Shown here in pieces: positions 44,504 through 51,812 of a stretch of DNA of 64,000 bases. The first letter of the stretch is position 1, and each line of letters starts with the position of its first letter. Source of the DNA: Methyloradius palustris (GTDB lineage Bacteria; Pseudomonadota; Gammaproteobacteria; Burkholderiales; Methylophilaceae). Location of the stretch: assembly GCF_019703875.1 (NCBI RefSeq), contig NZ_AP024110.1, positions 2,542,001 to 2,606,000 of the forward strand. Direction: 5' to 3'. The notes beneath the pieces are model-generated. The model was not told the DNA's origin and ran no database searches. It worked only from the letters and a program-made list of their open reading frames with translations. The position numbers and the translations under genes are program-made.

Positions 44504-45994
44504 CTACAGCCCATTGCGCCTGTATTGCACAGCTTCTGCAATATGTGCTGATTGAATCGCTTCAGAACCTGCCAAGTCAGCAATCGTTCGCGCCACTTTT
44601 AGAATGCGATGATAAGCCCGTGCTGAAAGGCTCAATTTGATAATCGCCATTTTGAGCAGATTTAGCCCTGCGTCATCTGGCGTGCAATATAAGTCCACCT
44701 CTTTACTCGTCAGCAAATGATTAGCTTTCCCTTGGCGCTTTAACTGAACATCTCGTGCAAGCTCAACACGCTGGCGAATATCGAGGCTAGGTTCACCATT
44801 AGCAGCAGCGGTAAGCTCTTCATCACGTAGGGCGAGCACTTCTATATGTAGATCAATTCTATCTAGCAAAGGCCCTGAAATTTTTGCGCGGTAACGTGAC
44901 ACCTGGTCTGGCGTACAACGACACTTATTATTATGGTGCCCCAAGTAACCACAAGGGCAGGGGTTCATCGCAGCCAGCAATTGAAAACTCGCGGGGAAGT
45001 CTGCTTGACGTGCAGCGCGTGAAATAGTGATATGGCCAGATTCCAATGGCTCGCGCAATACCTCTAATACTTTGCGATCAAATTCTGGCAATTCATCAAG
45101 GAACAGCACACCGTGATGCGCCAACGATATTTCGCCTGGCCGTGGAATGCCACCGCCACCCACCAAGGCCACGCCAGAAGCCGTATGATGAGGCGATCGA
45201 AAAGGCCTGCGCTTCCACAACGCAGGTTTATAAGCGCCATTCAGTGATTGTATGGCTGCTGATTCCAATGCCTCCTGCTCGGTCATGCTAGGCAAGATGC
45301 CAGGGAAACGACCTGCCAGCATCGACTTACCTGTGCCTGGCGGACCTACCATCAACAGGCTGTGAGATCCCGCTGCCGCAATTTCTAGTGCACGCTTAGG
45401 TAATGACTGTCCTTTCACTTCATTAAAGTCAGGATATTCAGTGAAGCCATTGGCTGGCTCAGGAATATAACGTGGTATCTGCGTATGCCCACTTAAATGT
45501 GCACATACTTCTAATAAAGACTTGGCTGGCAATATCGTCGCCTCACTCACCAAGCCAGCTTCGGCCGCACTTTCATAAGGCAATATAAAAGCACGGCCAC
45601 TGTGGCTAGCTTTATAAGTCATGGCTAAAGCACCGCGTATCGGCCGCAACTCGCCTGTTAAAGCCAACTCACCGGCTATCTCATATTGGTCTAAGCCGCT
45701 GGTAGGTATCTGCCCAGAGGCCGCTAATATGCCCAGCGCGATTGGCAAATCATAACGTCCACTCTCTTTAGGCAAATCCGCAGGTGCAAGGTTTACAGTA
45801 ATGCGACGTGCCGGGAAATCAAACTGGGCAGTTTGCAGAGCAGCACGCACACGATCCTTACTTTCCTTCACCTCGGCTTCAGGCAAACCCACAATGGTAA
45901 AGCTAGGCAGGCCATTGGCCAGATGCACCTCTACTATCACCTCTGGCGCGTCCATGCCTGCTAGAGCACGGCTTTTGAGTACAGCCAAGCTCAT
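44504..45994 (-). CDS. comM: YifB/ComM-like Mg-chelatase family AAA+ ATPase
   Basis: A 496-residue AAA+ protein. An N-terminal Lon-like domain (LARALAGMDAP, VNLAPADLPKESGRYDLPIALG) is followed by a Walker A motif GPPGTGKSMLAGRFPG and a Walker B motif VLFLDELPEF. The Mg-chelatase C-terminal portion (MNPCPCGYLG, SGPLLDRIDLHIEV) follows. ComM promotes branch migration in natural transformation. It overlaps the ubiK stop by four bases. The type IV pilus genes elsewhere in the window fit a competence role but do not prove it. Confidence 0.93.
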   Translation of the reverse strand: MSLAVLKSRALAGMDAPEVIVEVHLANGLPSFTIVGLPEAEVKESKDRVRAALQTAQFDFPARRITVNLAPADLPKESGRYDLPIALGILAASGQIPTSGLDQYEIAGELALTGELRPIRGALAMTYKASHSGRAFILPYESAAEAGLVSEATILPAKSLLEVCAHLSGHTQIPRYIPEPANGFTEYPDFNEVKGQSLPKRALEIAAAGSHSLLMVGPPGTGKSMLAGRFPGILPSMTEQEALESAAIQSLNGAYKPALWKRRPFRSPHHTASGVALVGGGGIPRPGEISLAHHGVLFLDELPEFDRKVLEVLREPLESGHITISRAARQADFPASFQLLAAMNPCPCGYLGHHNNKCRCTPDQVSRYRAKISGPLLDRIDLHIEVLALRDEELTAAANGEPSLDIRQRVELARDVQLKRQGKANHLLTSKEVDLYCTPDDAGLNLLKMAIIKLSLSARAYHRILKVARTIADLAGSEAIQSAHIAEAVQYRRNGL

Positions 45995-46251
45995 TTTGGG
46001 CTTATATTGTTGTTTTTTTGCAACAACCCTTCCAGATCATTAAGTTTGGATTCTATATTTTGTAATTTCTCTCGTGTAACCCGCATCAAATCAGCCTGCA
46101 CGTCAAATTCAGCCCTAGAAACAAGCTCCAACTTGGTGAATGCGCCCTGCAACAGTGCATGAATATTCTTTTCAATATCGCCTACTGGACTATCTTTAGC
46201 TAAGTCTCTAATTTTTATTGATAAGTCATTTAATAATTGATTATTTAACAT
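45991..46251 (-). CDS. ubiK: Ubiquinone biosynthesis accessory factor UbiK
   Basis: An 86-residue protein of the UbiK/YqiC family, an accessory factor in the aerobic ubiquinone synthesis complex. It has a basic start (LNDLSIKIRDLAKDS) and the membrane-linked helical body, and ends in a coiled coil with a Leu heptad (REKLQNIESKLNDLEGLLQK). It starts the minus-strand pair with comM, and its stop overlaps the comM ATG as ATGA. It is divergent from the nitrogen-regulated genes. Confidence 0.9.
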   Translation of the reverse strand: MLNNQLLNDLSIKIRDLAKDSPVGDIEKNIHALLQGAFTKLELVSRAEFDVQADLMRVTREKLQNIESKLNDLEGLLQKNNNISPK

Positions 46252-46311
46252 GCATTTGCTCCAAATTTAAGGCTATTTTTCGACTATTTTATACATAAAT
46301 AGTAAATTATT

Positions 46312-46328
46312 CGCCCCGTTATGGGGCG
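46312..46328. terminator. GC-rich hairpin of uncertain role upstream of ubiK
   Basis: CGCCCC-GTTAT-GGGGCG forms a 6-bp GC stem with a 5-base loop. There is no good T run on either strand. It may be a weak terminator, a structure in the ubiK leader, or an insulator before the sigma-54 promoter. Confidence 0.3.
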
Positions 46329-46421
46329 CTTAGTTTTAATAAACAGATACATAATTAAGTTGCTTGATAAGAGTGATTATCTTAGCATCGTAATTGCATG
46401 TTTTTCATTGTTTTATCTTTG

Positions 46422-46437
46422 TGGCATGAGTGTTGCT
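46422..46437 (+). promoter_or_regulatory. Sigma-54 promoter of the porin-glnK-amtB operon
   Basis: TGGCAT-GAGTG-TTGCT matches the -24/-12 sigma-54 consensus (TGGCAC-N5-TTGCW) at all but one base. Transcription would start about 12 bases after the GC of the -12 element, about 55 bases before the porin ATG. An inverted repeat GATAA-N6-TTATC lies about 40-55 bases upstream and could be a regulator or IHF site. A clear NtrC box is not visible here. Confidence 0.75.
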
Positions 46438-46502
46438 ATACGTTTGTTGCTTAAGTTTTTTTGTTTTATTTGTTTGCTTTAATTTCTTGAAAGGAAATAC
46501 CC

Positions 46503-47317
46503 ATGCGTAAATCGCTACTAGCAGTTGCAGTATTAGGTACATTGTCATTCTCAGCAGCTTCATTCGCTGCTGATGAAGCTGCTGCTGCACCAGCTTCAGA
46601 TTATACACCATTACTACTAACGTAGGTCTTTTCAGTAACTACATTTTCCGTGGTTTGACACAAACTGCTGGCGGCCCTGCATTGCAGGGTGGCGTTGATT
46701 TGACACATTCAAGTGGTCTTTACATTGGCGCTTGGGGTTCTAACCAAAGCTGGCTTCAGGATGCAGGCGCATACACTCACTCTAGTTTAGAAGCTGACGT
46801 TTATGGTGGCTACAGAAGCACTATTGGTGACACAGGTCTTTCATACGATGTGGGCGTGATTGAAGTTATGTACCCTGGCAATCGCACTGCTCTAAGCGCT
46901 GCAAGAGCCGACACTACTGAAGTTTATGGTGCTTTAACATATTCATATTTCACCTTCAAAGTAAACTATGCAGCTACCAATCTTTATGGCGTTAAAAACA
47001 GCGATGGTTCTTACTACTCTGATTTAACCGCTAACTACCCAGTTCCTGCTGAGTGGACAGGCATTTCAGGCCTAAGCCTTCTTGGTCACATCGGTTATCA
47101 AAAAGTATTAACTGATGCAGACGCAAATGCTCTTCCAGCAGGTTCAAACCTTAGCTACGCAGACTACAAAGTTGGCGCAAGCAAAGCTTGGGAAAATGGT
47201 GTAACAGTTGGTGGTTATTACACAAAAACCAATGCTAATCAGAACTTATACATGTCTGGTAACGATAAAAGCATTGGCTCACCAGCTATAACATTATTTG
47301 TTACAAAAACATTCTAA
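46503..47317 (+). pseudogene. TorF-type putative porin with a frameshift in the codons after the signal peptide
   Basis: A signal peptide (MRKSLLAVAVLGTLSFSAAS) and the start of a mature protein are read from the ATG at 46503, but the frame stops at 46623-46625. The rest of the family sequence (TITTNVGLFSNYIFRGL, then a beta-barrel to 47317) is in a different frame. Removing the extra AC at 46605-46606 (GATTATACACC to GATTATACC) restores one frame of about 271 codons, of TorF-type porin size. The change could be a real mutation, a phase-variable or recoded site, or a sequencing error. The barrel part could be read from the TTG at 46655 but would lack a signal peptide. The gene is under the sigma-54 promoter and precedes glnK-amtB. 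Confidence 0.75.
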
Positions 47318-47325
47318 TTAATATG

Positions 47326-47346
47326 AGCCGATTTATTCGGCTGTTT
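47326..47346 (+). terminator. Weak terminator after the porin gene
   Basis: AGCCGA-TTTAT-TCGGCT gives a 6-bp stem followed by GTTTTAG. A second small hairpin AGCTG-TAA-CAGCT follows close behind. These could reduce transcription into glnK. Confidence 0.45.
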
Positions 47347-47397
47347 TAGTTAGCTGTAACAGCTTTAGTAAAAATAAAAGCAGTACCGCAAGACAGG

Positions 47398-47432
47398 GAT
47401 GAGGCGGAAAAGCAACCCGCCTCATCTTTTTA
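47398..47432 (+). terminator. Strong Rho-independent terminator just before glnK
   Basis: GATGAGGCGG, loop, CCGCCTCATC forms a 10-bp GC-rich stem followed by TTTTTATT. It ends about 27 bases before the glnK ATG. Unless it is bypassed, glnK-amtB would be expressed below the porin from the same promoter, or would need its own start site between 47346 and 47459. I do not see an obvious one. Confidence 0.8.
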
Positions 47433-47458
47433 TTACACTCACCCATCAGGAGACAAGC

Positions 47459-47797
47459 ATGAAATTCGTATCCGCTATCATCAAGCCATTTAAGCTTGAC
47501 GAGGTACGTGAAGCGCTATCCGCTATTGGCGTACAGGGCATCACAGTTACTGAAGTTAAAGGTTTTGGCCGTCAAAAAGGGCACACAGAGTTATATCGTG
47601 GCGCTGAATACGTCGTAGATTTTCTTCCTAAAGTTAAACTGGAAGTTGCAATCAAAGACGACCTGTTAGACCAAGTCATTGAAGTCATAGAAAAATCTGC
47701 AACCACTGGCAAAATTGGTGATGGCAAGATTTTTGTCTTTAATCTCGAACAAGTTTATCGCATCCGCACCGGTGAAACCGGTCCAGACGCGCTTTAA
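47459..47797 (+). CDS. glnK: PII nitrogen regulatory protein
   Basis: A PII signal-transduction protein that binds 2-oxoglutarate and ATP/ADP and controls AmtB and nitrogen metabolism. From the ATG at 47459 it has 112 residues with the T-loop uridylylation site Y51 in GAEYVVDF. The B-loop (TGKIGDGKIFVF) and C-loop residues are present. An AGGAGA lies just before the ATG. A longer in-frame start at 47399 would put codons inside the terminator. Its placement directly before amtB (12 bases) indicates GlnK rather than GlnB. Confidence 0.95.
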   Translation: MKFVSAIIKPFKLDEVREALSAIGVQGITVTEVKGFGRQKGHTELYRGAEYVVDFLPKVKLEVAIKDDLLDQVIEVIEKSATTGKIGDGKIFVFNLEQVYRIRTGETGPDAL

Positions 47798-47809
47798 CAG
47801 GAGCATGAA

Positions 47810-49288
47810 ATGAAACAAATTCTATCTATTATCGCTTTAGTGAGTGCATTAGGCTTTGGTGGCCTAAGTTTCGCTGAAGATGCAGCTCCTGCTGCAGAAG
47901 CACCAGCAGTAACTGAAGTTGCTCCAGCAGATGCAGCCGCACCAGCTGCCGCAGCTGCACCTGCAGAAGTTCCAAATAAAGGCGATACTGCCTGGATGAT
48001 CGTAGCAACCGTATTAGTATTAATGATGTGTGTACCAGGCTTGGGCTTATTTTACGGTGGTATGGTACGCACAAAAAATATGCTTTCAGTGCTTATGCAA
48101 ACATTCATGATTACCAGCGTGCTTGGTGTTCTCTGGGCCATCTACGGATACAGCTTAGCTTTCACACAAGGCTCAGGTGCAACCAGCGCTTTCTTTGGTG
48201 GATTTGATCGCTTGTTTTTGGCTGGTATGACTCCAGATTCAAATGCTGCAACATTCAGTAAAGGTGTTGTCATTCCTGAGTACATCTATATGTGCTTTGA
48301 ATTAACTTTCGCCGTTATTACACCAGCACTAATCGTTGGTGCTTTTGCTGAGCGTATGAAATTCTCGGCAATCCTGCTGTTCATGATTCTCTGGTTCACA
48401 TTCTCATATATTCCTATCGCACACATGGTTTGGTTCTGGTCAGGCCCTGATGCTTATACAGACGCTGCTGCTGCTGATGCTGCTACTGCTACCGCTGGCT
48501 TCATATTCCAGAAGGGTGCTCTAGACTTTGCAGGTGGTACCGTTGTACACATAAACGCTGGTATTGCCGGCCTAGTTGGTGCACTGGTATTGGGTAAACG
48601 TATTGGTTTTGGTAAAGAAGCCATGGCACCGCATAGCGTTACATTAACTATGGTTGGCGCTGCGTTACTATGGGTAGGTTGGTTCGGTTTCAACGTTGGT
48701 TCAAATCTAGAAGCTAGCGGTTTCGCTACCCTGGTATTTGCTAACACCTTAATTGCAACATGCGCTGCCGCAACCTCATGGATGTTCAGTGAGTGGATAT
48801 TCAAAGGCAAGCCTTCAATGTTGGGTGCTGCTTCAGGCGCTGTTGCAGGCTTGGTAGCAATTACACCAGCTTGTGGTTTCGTTGGCCCAATGGGTGCGAT
48901 TGTATTAGGCCTGTTAGTTTCACCACTTTGCTTCCTCTTTGTAACTAAAGTAAAAAGTGCACTTGGCTATGATGACTCACTAGATGTGTTTGGTGTTCAC
49001 TGCATCGGTGGTATTTTCGGTGCTTTAGGTACTGGCATTTTGGTCAATCCAGCATTAGGCGGCACTGGCGTATATGACTACGTCGCTAACGCTGTTGCTC
49101 CATACGACTTGGTTGCTCAAATGACTAGCCAAGCATGGGGTGTAGGTATCACCATCATCTGGTCTGCTGTAGTCGCATTCATTGCTTATAAGCTGGTAGA
49201 TCTTGTAGTTGGTCTACGTGTAAGTGAAGAAGTAGAGCGCGAAGGTTTAGATACAACAGAGCATGGCGAACGTGCTTATCACTATTAA
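47810..49288 (+). CDS. amtB: Ammonium transporter AmtB
   Basis: A trimeric channel for ammonium. The 492-residue protein has eleven helices and the pore signatures TVVHINAGIAGLVGALVLGKR and GVHCIGGIFGALGTGI (pore-lining His). It has an unusual N-terminus: a cleavable signal (about 1-22) followed by an Ala/Pro/Glu-rich stretch of about 30 residues before the first helix of the core. An AGGAG lies before the ATG. It ends the sigma-54 operon and is followed by a strong terminator. Confidence 0.95.
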   Translation: MKQILSIIALVSALGFGGLSFAEDAAPAAEAPAVTEVAPADAAAPAAAAAPAEVPNKGDTAWMIVATVLVLMMCVPGLGLFYGGMVRTKNMLSVLMQTFMITSVLGVLWAIYGYSLAFTQGSGATSAFFGGFDRLFLAGMTPDSNAATFSKGVVIPEYIYMCFELTFAVITPALIVGAFAERMKFSAILLFMILWFTFSYIPIAHMVWFWSGPDAYTDAAAADAATATAGFIFQKGALDFAGGTVVHINAGIAGLVGALVLGKRIGFGKEAMAPHSVTLTMVGAALLWVGWFGFNVGSNLEASGFATLVFANTLIATCAAATSWMFSEWIFKGKPSMLGAASGAVAGLVAITPACGFVGPMGAIVLGLLVSPLCFLFVTKVKSALGYDDSLDVFGVHCIGGIFGALGTGILVNPALGGTGVYDYVANAVAPYDLVAQMTSQAWGVGITIIWSAVVAFIAYKLVDLVVGLRVSEEVEREGLDTTEHGERAYHY

Positions 49289-49321
49289 GATTAATTAGAT
49301 TTAGTTGCTTAGTAATGATTT

Positions 49322-49350
49322 AAAACGGACACTTCGGTGTCCGTTTTTTA
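49322..49350 (+). terminator. Rho-independent terminator after amtB
   Basis: CGGACAC-TTCG-GTGTCCG forms a 7-bp stem capped by a stable UUCG tetraloop and followed by TTTTTT. The ascending arm is preceded by AAAA, which extends the pairing. A near-identical hairpin lies about 270 bases downstream. Confidence 0.9.
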
Positions 49351-49404
49351 TTTTATAAATGGTTAGGGGATTTTTTCGACATTAATCAAACTTAGCAATG
49401 CTTT

Positions 49405-49421
49405 TGCACCACAGCTGTGCA
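49405..49421 (+). promoter_or_regulatory. Putative NtrC-binding site
   Basis: TGCACCACAGCTGTGCA has GC-N11-GC symmetry and matches the NtrC consensus (TGCACC-N5-GGTGCA) at all but one base. It lies 69 bases before the -24 element of a sigma-54 promoter, a typical enhancer distance. A second partial site (GTGC-N5-GCAC) overlaps its right end. Confidence 0.65.
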
Positions 49422-49490
49422 GTGGGCACGCAAATATAAGTTGAAGCTGTATTTTCAGCAATAAAACTACTATTTTTGGCACATTTAAGT

Positions 49491-49506
49491 TGGCACAAGT
49501 ATTGCT
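49491..49506 (+). promoter_or_regulatory. Sigma-54 promoter of the putative small RNA
   Basis: TGGCAC-AAGTA-TTGCT is an exact match to the -24/-12 consensus. No gene starts within reach. The next feature is a terminator at 49595, so the transcript would be only about 100 bases. Transcription would start near 49517. Confidence 0.8.
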
Positions 49507-49516
49507 AATACATATA

Positions 49517-49619
49517 CAAGCATTATTGCTTCTCAGTTGTCGAAAGACATAAAGAATTCATGAGTGCTGGCTCCATGCATTATCTCCTCCTCTTCGGACA
49601 CTTCGGTGTCCGTTTTTTT
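49517..49619 (+). ncRNA. Putative nitrogen-regulated (sigma-54-dependent) small RNA
   Basis: The stretch between the consensus sigma-54 promoter and the next terminator has no convincing ORF but does have RNA-like structure. A stem AGCA-TTAT-TGCT (49519-49530) is followed by TGTC-GAAA-GACA (49538-49549, with a GNRA loop) and an imperfect CATGAG/CTCCATG stem at about 49559-49577. A pyrimidine-rich single-stranded run ATCTCCTCCTCTTC that could pair with Shine-Dalgarno sequences comes next, then the terminator. An NtrC-like site lies upstream. The design matches nitrogen-regulated sRNAs such as NrsZ of Pseudomonas aeruginosa, but I see no sequence relation. Ends are inferred. Confidence 0.6.
49595..49619 (+). 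terminator. Terminator of the putative sRNA
   Basis: CGGACAC-TTCG-GTGTCCG followed by seven T residues. The stem and loop are identical to those of the terminator after amtB, so one is probably a duplicate of the other. No coding gene lies between the two. Confidence 0.9.
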
Positions 49620-49736
49620 GCCTGTAAGATTTATAATCAAGCATTGATTCATTCACGGGCAACTAGGCTAAAATCAGTAATGACTGTTTATTCAACATTC
49701 TGTTAACTATTGTCATCAAAATCTGAGAACTAAATC

Positions 49737-50669
49737 ATGCGTATCGCTATTGTTATTGATCCAATTGAATCACTAAAAATTGCTAAAGATAGCTCTGTGG
49801 CCATCATGCGTGAAGCCATTAATCGTGGACACAGCGTTTTTGTCATCATGCAAAGTGGCCTGTTATTGCGTAACAACAAAGTAAAGATGATTGCGCAAAC
49901 CTTTAAGTTTCAGACAGGCAATAGTTGGTATGGAGTTGGCAGCTTTGAAGAATTCGAAGCTACAGATTTTGATGCAATCATTATGCGCAAAGATCCACCC
50001 TTCGATAATGAGTACCTATACAGCACCTACCTGCTTTCAATGGCAGTAGATCAAGGCGCGCGAGTATTTAACAACCCTCAATCCATCAGAAACTGGAATG
50101 AAAAACTCGGGATTACGCAATTTCCCCAATTCACTACTGAATTTCTGGTCACCAGCAACAATCAGCTCATACGTCAATTTATCAAAGAGCAAGGTGATAT
50201 CGTCGTTAAGCCATTAGACGGAATGGGGGGCAGCAACATTTATCGCCTGAGGGCAGATGACCCGAATATCAGCGTAATACTAGAGACCATCACCAATTTT
50301 GGCCAGCAAACTATCATGGCTCAACGCTATTTGCCAGCCATTAAACAGGGTGACAAACGCATATTGGTGATTGATGGTGAACCTGTACCTTATGCACTAG
50401 CCCGTGTACCTCTAAAAGGCGAAACTCGCGGCAACTTGGCAGCTGGCGGCACAGGTATCGCCCAGCCTTTAAGTGATAGAGATTACGAAATTGCCAGCAC
50501 TGCTGGCACAACACTCAAAGAACAAGGTCTTTTTTTAGTAGGCCTAGATGTGATTGGCGATTACCTTACAGAGGTAAATGTGACAAGCCCAACTTGTATG
50601 GTTGAGATTGCTAGCCAGACTGATTGTAAACCAGCCAATATATTCCTAGATGCCTTAGAACTTAAATGA
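49737..50669 (+). CDS. gshB: Glutathione synthase
   Basis: GshB joins gamma-glutamylcysteine and glycine using ATP. The 310-residue ATP-grasp enzyme begins RIAIVIDPIESLKIAKDSSVAIMREA, the GshB pattern. It carries VVKPLDGMGGSNIYRL (about 156-171), the ATP-binding lid, and near the end LTEVNVTSPTCMVEI. Length is normal. It opens the 49.7-51.7 kb pair before the DUF3108 gene. Confidence 0.95.
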   Translation: MRIAIVIDPIESLKIAKDSSVAIMREAINRGHSVFVIMQSGLLLRNNKVKMIAQTFKFQTGNSWYGVGSFEEFEATDFDAIIMRKDPPFDNEYLYSTYLLSMAVDQGARVFNNPQSIRNWNEKLGITQFPQFTTEFLVTSNNQLIRQFIKEQGDIVVKPLDGMGGSNIYRLRADDPNISVILETITNFGQQTIMAQRYLPAIKQGDKRILVIDGEPVPYALARVPLKGETRGNLAAGGTGIAQPLSDRDYEIASTAGTTLKEQGLFLVGLDVIGDYLTEVNVTSPTCMVEIASQTDCKPANIFLDALELK

Positions 50670-50696
50670 AGAGTCAATAATCTTCTTTTATAAAAA

Positions 50697-51728
50697 ATGG
50701 CCACATCTAGAAACAATCTTAATAACTCACGTAATAACTCTGTTTTAGTTATCACTCTACTGATATCGCTCTTAATACATTCTTTATTAGTCATTAAAAT
50801 TAGGCTTCCCTTACAGCACCTAATAAATAGTCAATCAAATAAGCCATTGGAGATCAAGCTAAGTACCCATCAGAATCCTATTAGTCAGTCTATACCTGAT
50901 ATAAAATCGTCAACGGAAACAGAAAGTGTTGGCTTAGTACATACCGCTAAATCGGTAATAACTGAGCTAGTTACTGAACAACCAATCCCAATATCTAATC
51001 AGCTATTAAACCCTGTCGAATCATCACCAGCTCAACAGTCTAATGATATTAAAGTTCAAGCTATAGATCACAAACAAGCAGATATTGGACAAGATCAATT
51101 AACTCCAGCAACTGATATTAAAATTGAATTCCAAATAATTTCTGGCAATGATGGTAAATTACTTGATTCAGGACAGCAGCATTTTGCATTGGATGGGAGA
51201 AATAACTATCAGTTAGATATCAATAGTAATCATAGTGAAAATGATGCTTATGAAAACTGGGATATAGAAATTACAGGTGCCCTATATAGCAATAGGTTAA
51301 GCCCTTCGAAGTATTACACCAATGGTACGCAAGCATATAAGTTATTACGTTTGAGTCGAATATCTAGAGAGGAGTTAATATCAGCAGAACCAACTAAAGG
51401 AATGATGCCAGATGGTTTACTAGATAGACAAAGCCTAATTTATCAATTTATGTTTTCACCTCCGACAAGCACTGACAGTAAATTATTCCTTACTGATGGC
51501 GCAAAAATTAGTATTTATACAGTACATCTTTTAAATATTGAATTACTAGATACAACTTCATATGGAAAACTGACTACGGTACATCTAGTACTATCAAACT
51601 CCGATAATAATGAAACTATCGATTTATGGTTAGCGCCAACCTTCAAATATTTACCATTTAAAATACGGCATGTACAACCTGATGGAAAAATAACAGAACA
51701 ACTCATACAAACAGTATCTATTAAATAG
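50697..51728 (+). CDS. DUF3108 domain-containing membrane-anchored protein
   Basis: A 343-residue protein of unknown function. It has an N-terminal membrane anchor (about 16-35), a long Ser/Thr/Gln/Asn-rich spacer to about residue 140, and a C-terminal DUF3108-type region. The spacer-plus-anchor layout resembles TonB-like proteins. The C-terminal pattern (DGLLDRQSLIYQFMFSPP, TVHLVLSN, TIDLWLAPTFKYLPFKIRHVQPDGK) is what makes me name DUF3108. The gene is visibly more AT-rich than gshB. It converges on pilY1. Confidence 0.65.
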   Translation: MATSRNNLNNSRNNSVLVITLLISLLIHSLLVIKIRLPLQHLINSQSNKPLEIKLSTHQNPISQSIPDIKSSTETESVGLVHTAKSVITELVTEQPIPISNQLLNPVESSPAQQSNDIKVQAIDHKQADIGQDQLTPATDIKIEFQIISGNDGKLLDSGQQHFALDGRNNYQLDINSNHSENDAYENWDIEITGALYSNRLSPSKYYTNGTQAYKLLRLSRISREELISAEPTKGMMPDGLLDRQSLIYQFMFSPPTSTDSKLFLTDGAKISIYTVHLLNIELLDTTSYGKLTTVHLVLSNSDNNETIDLWLAPTFKYLPFKIRHVQPDGKITEQLIQTVSIK

Positions 51729-51812
51729 ATTTAGCTTTATTCATTTTATAAATGGCCACAAACAAGGCTTTGTAAGTGACCATTCGCTACTGTTATATGC
51801 TAGCAGATATTT

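Noticed and set aside
46405..46611. Antisense frame across the porin promoter
   Set aside because: It covers the sigma-54 promoter and the porin signal peptide on the opposite strand, and its translation is Leu/Lys/Gln-rich low complexity.
49560..49697. 45-codon ORF starting inside the putative sRNA
   Set aside because: It has no Shine-Dalgarno sequence and reads straight through the strong terminator. The sequence is better explained as untranslated RNA.
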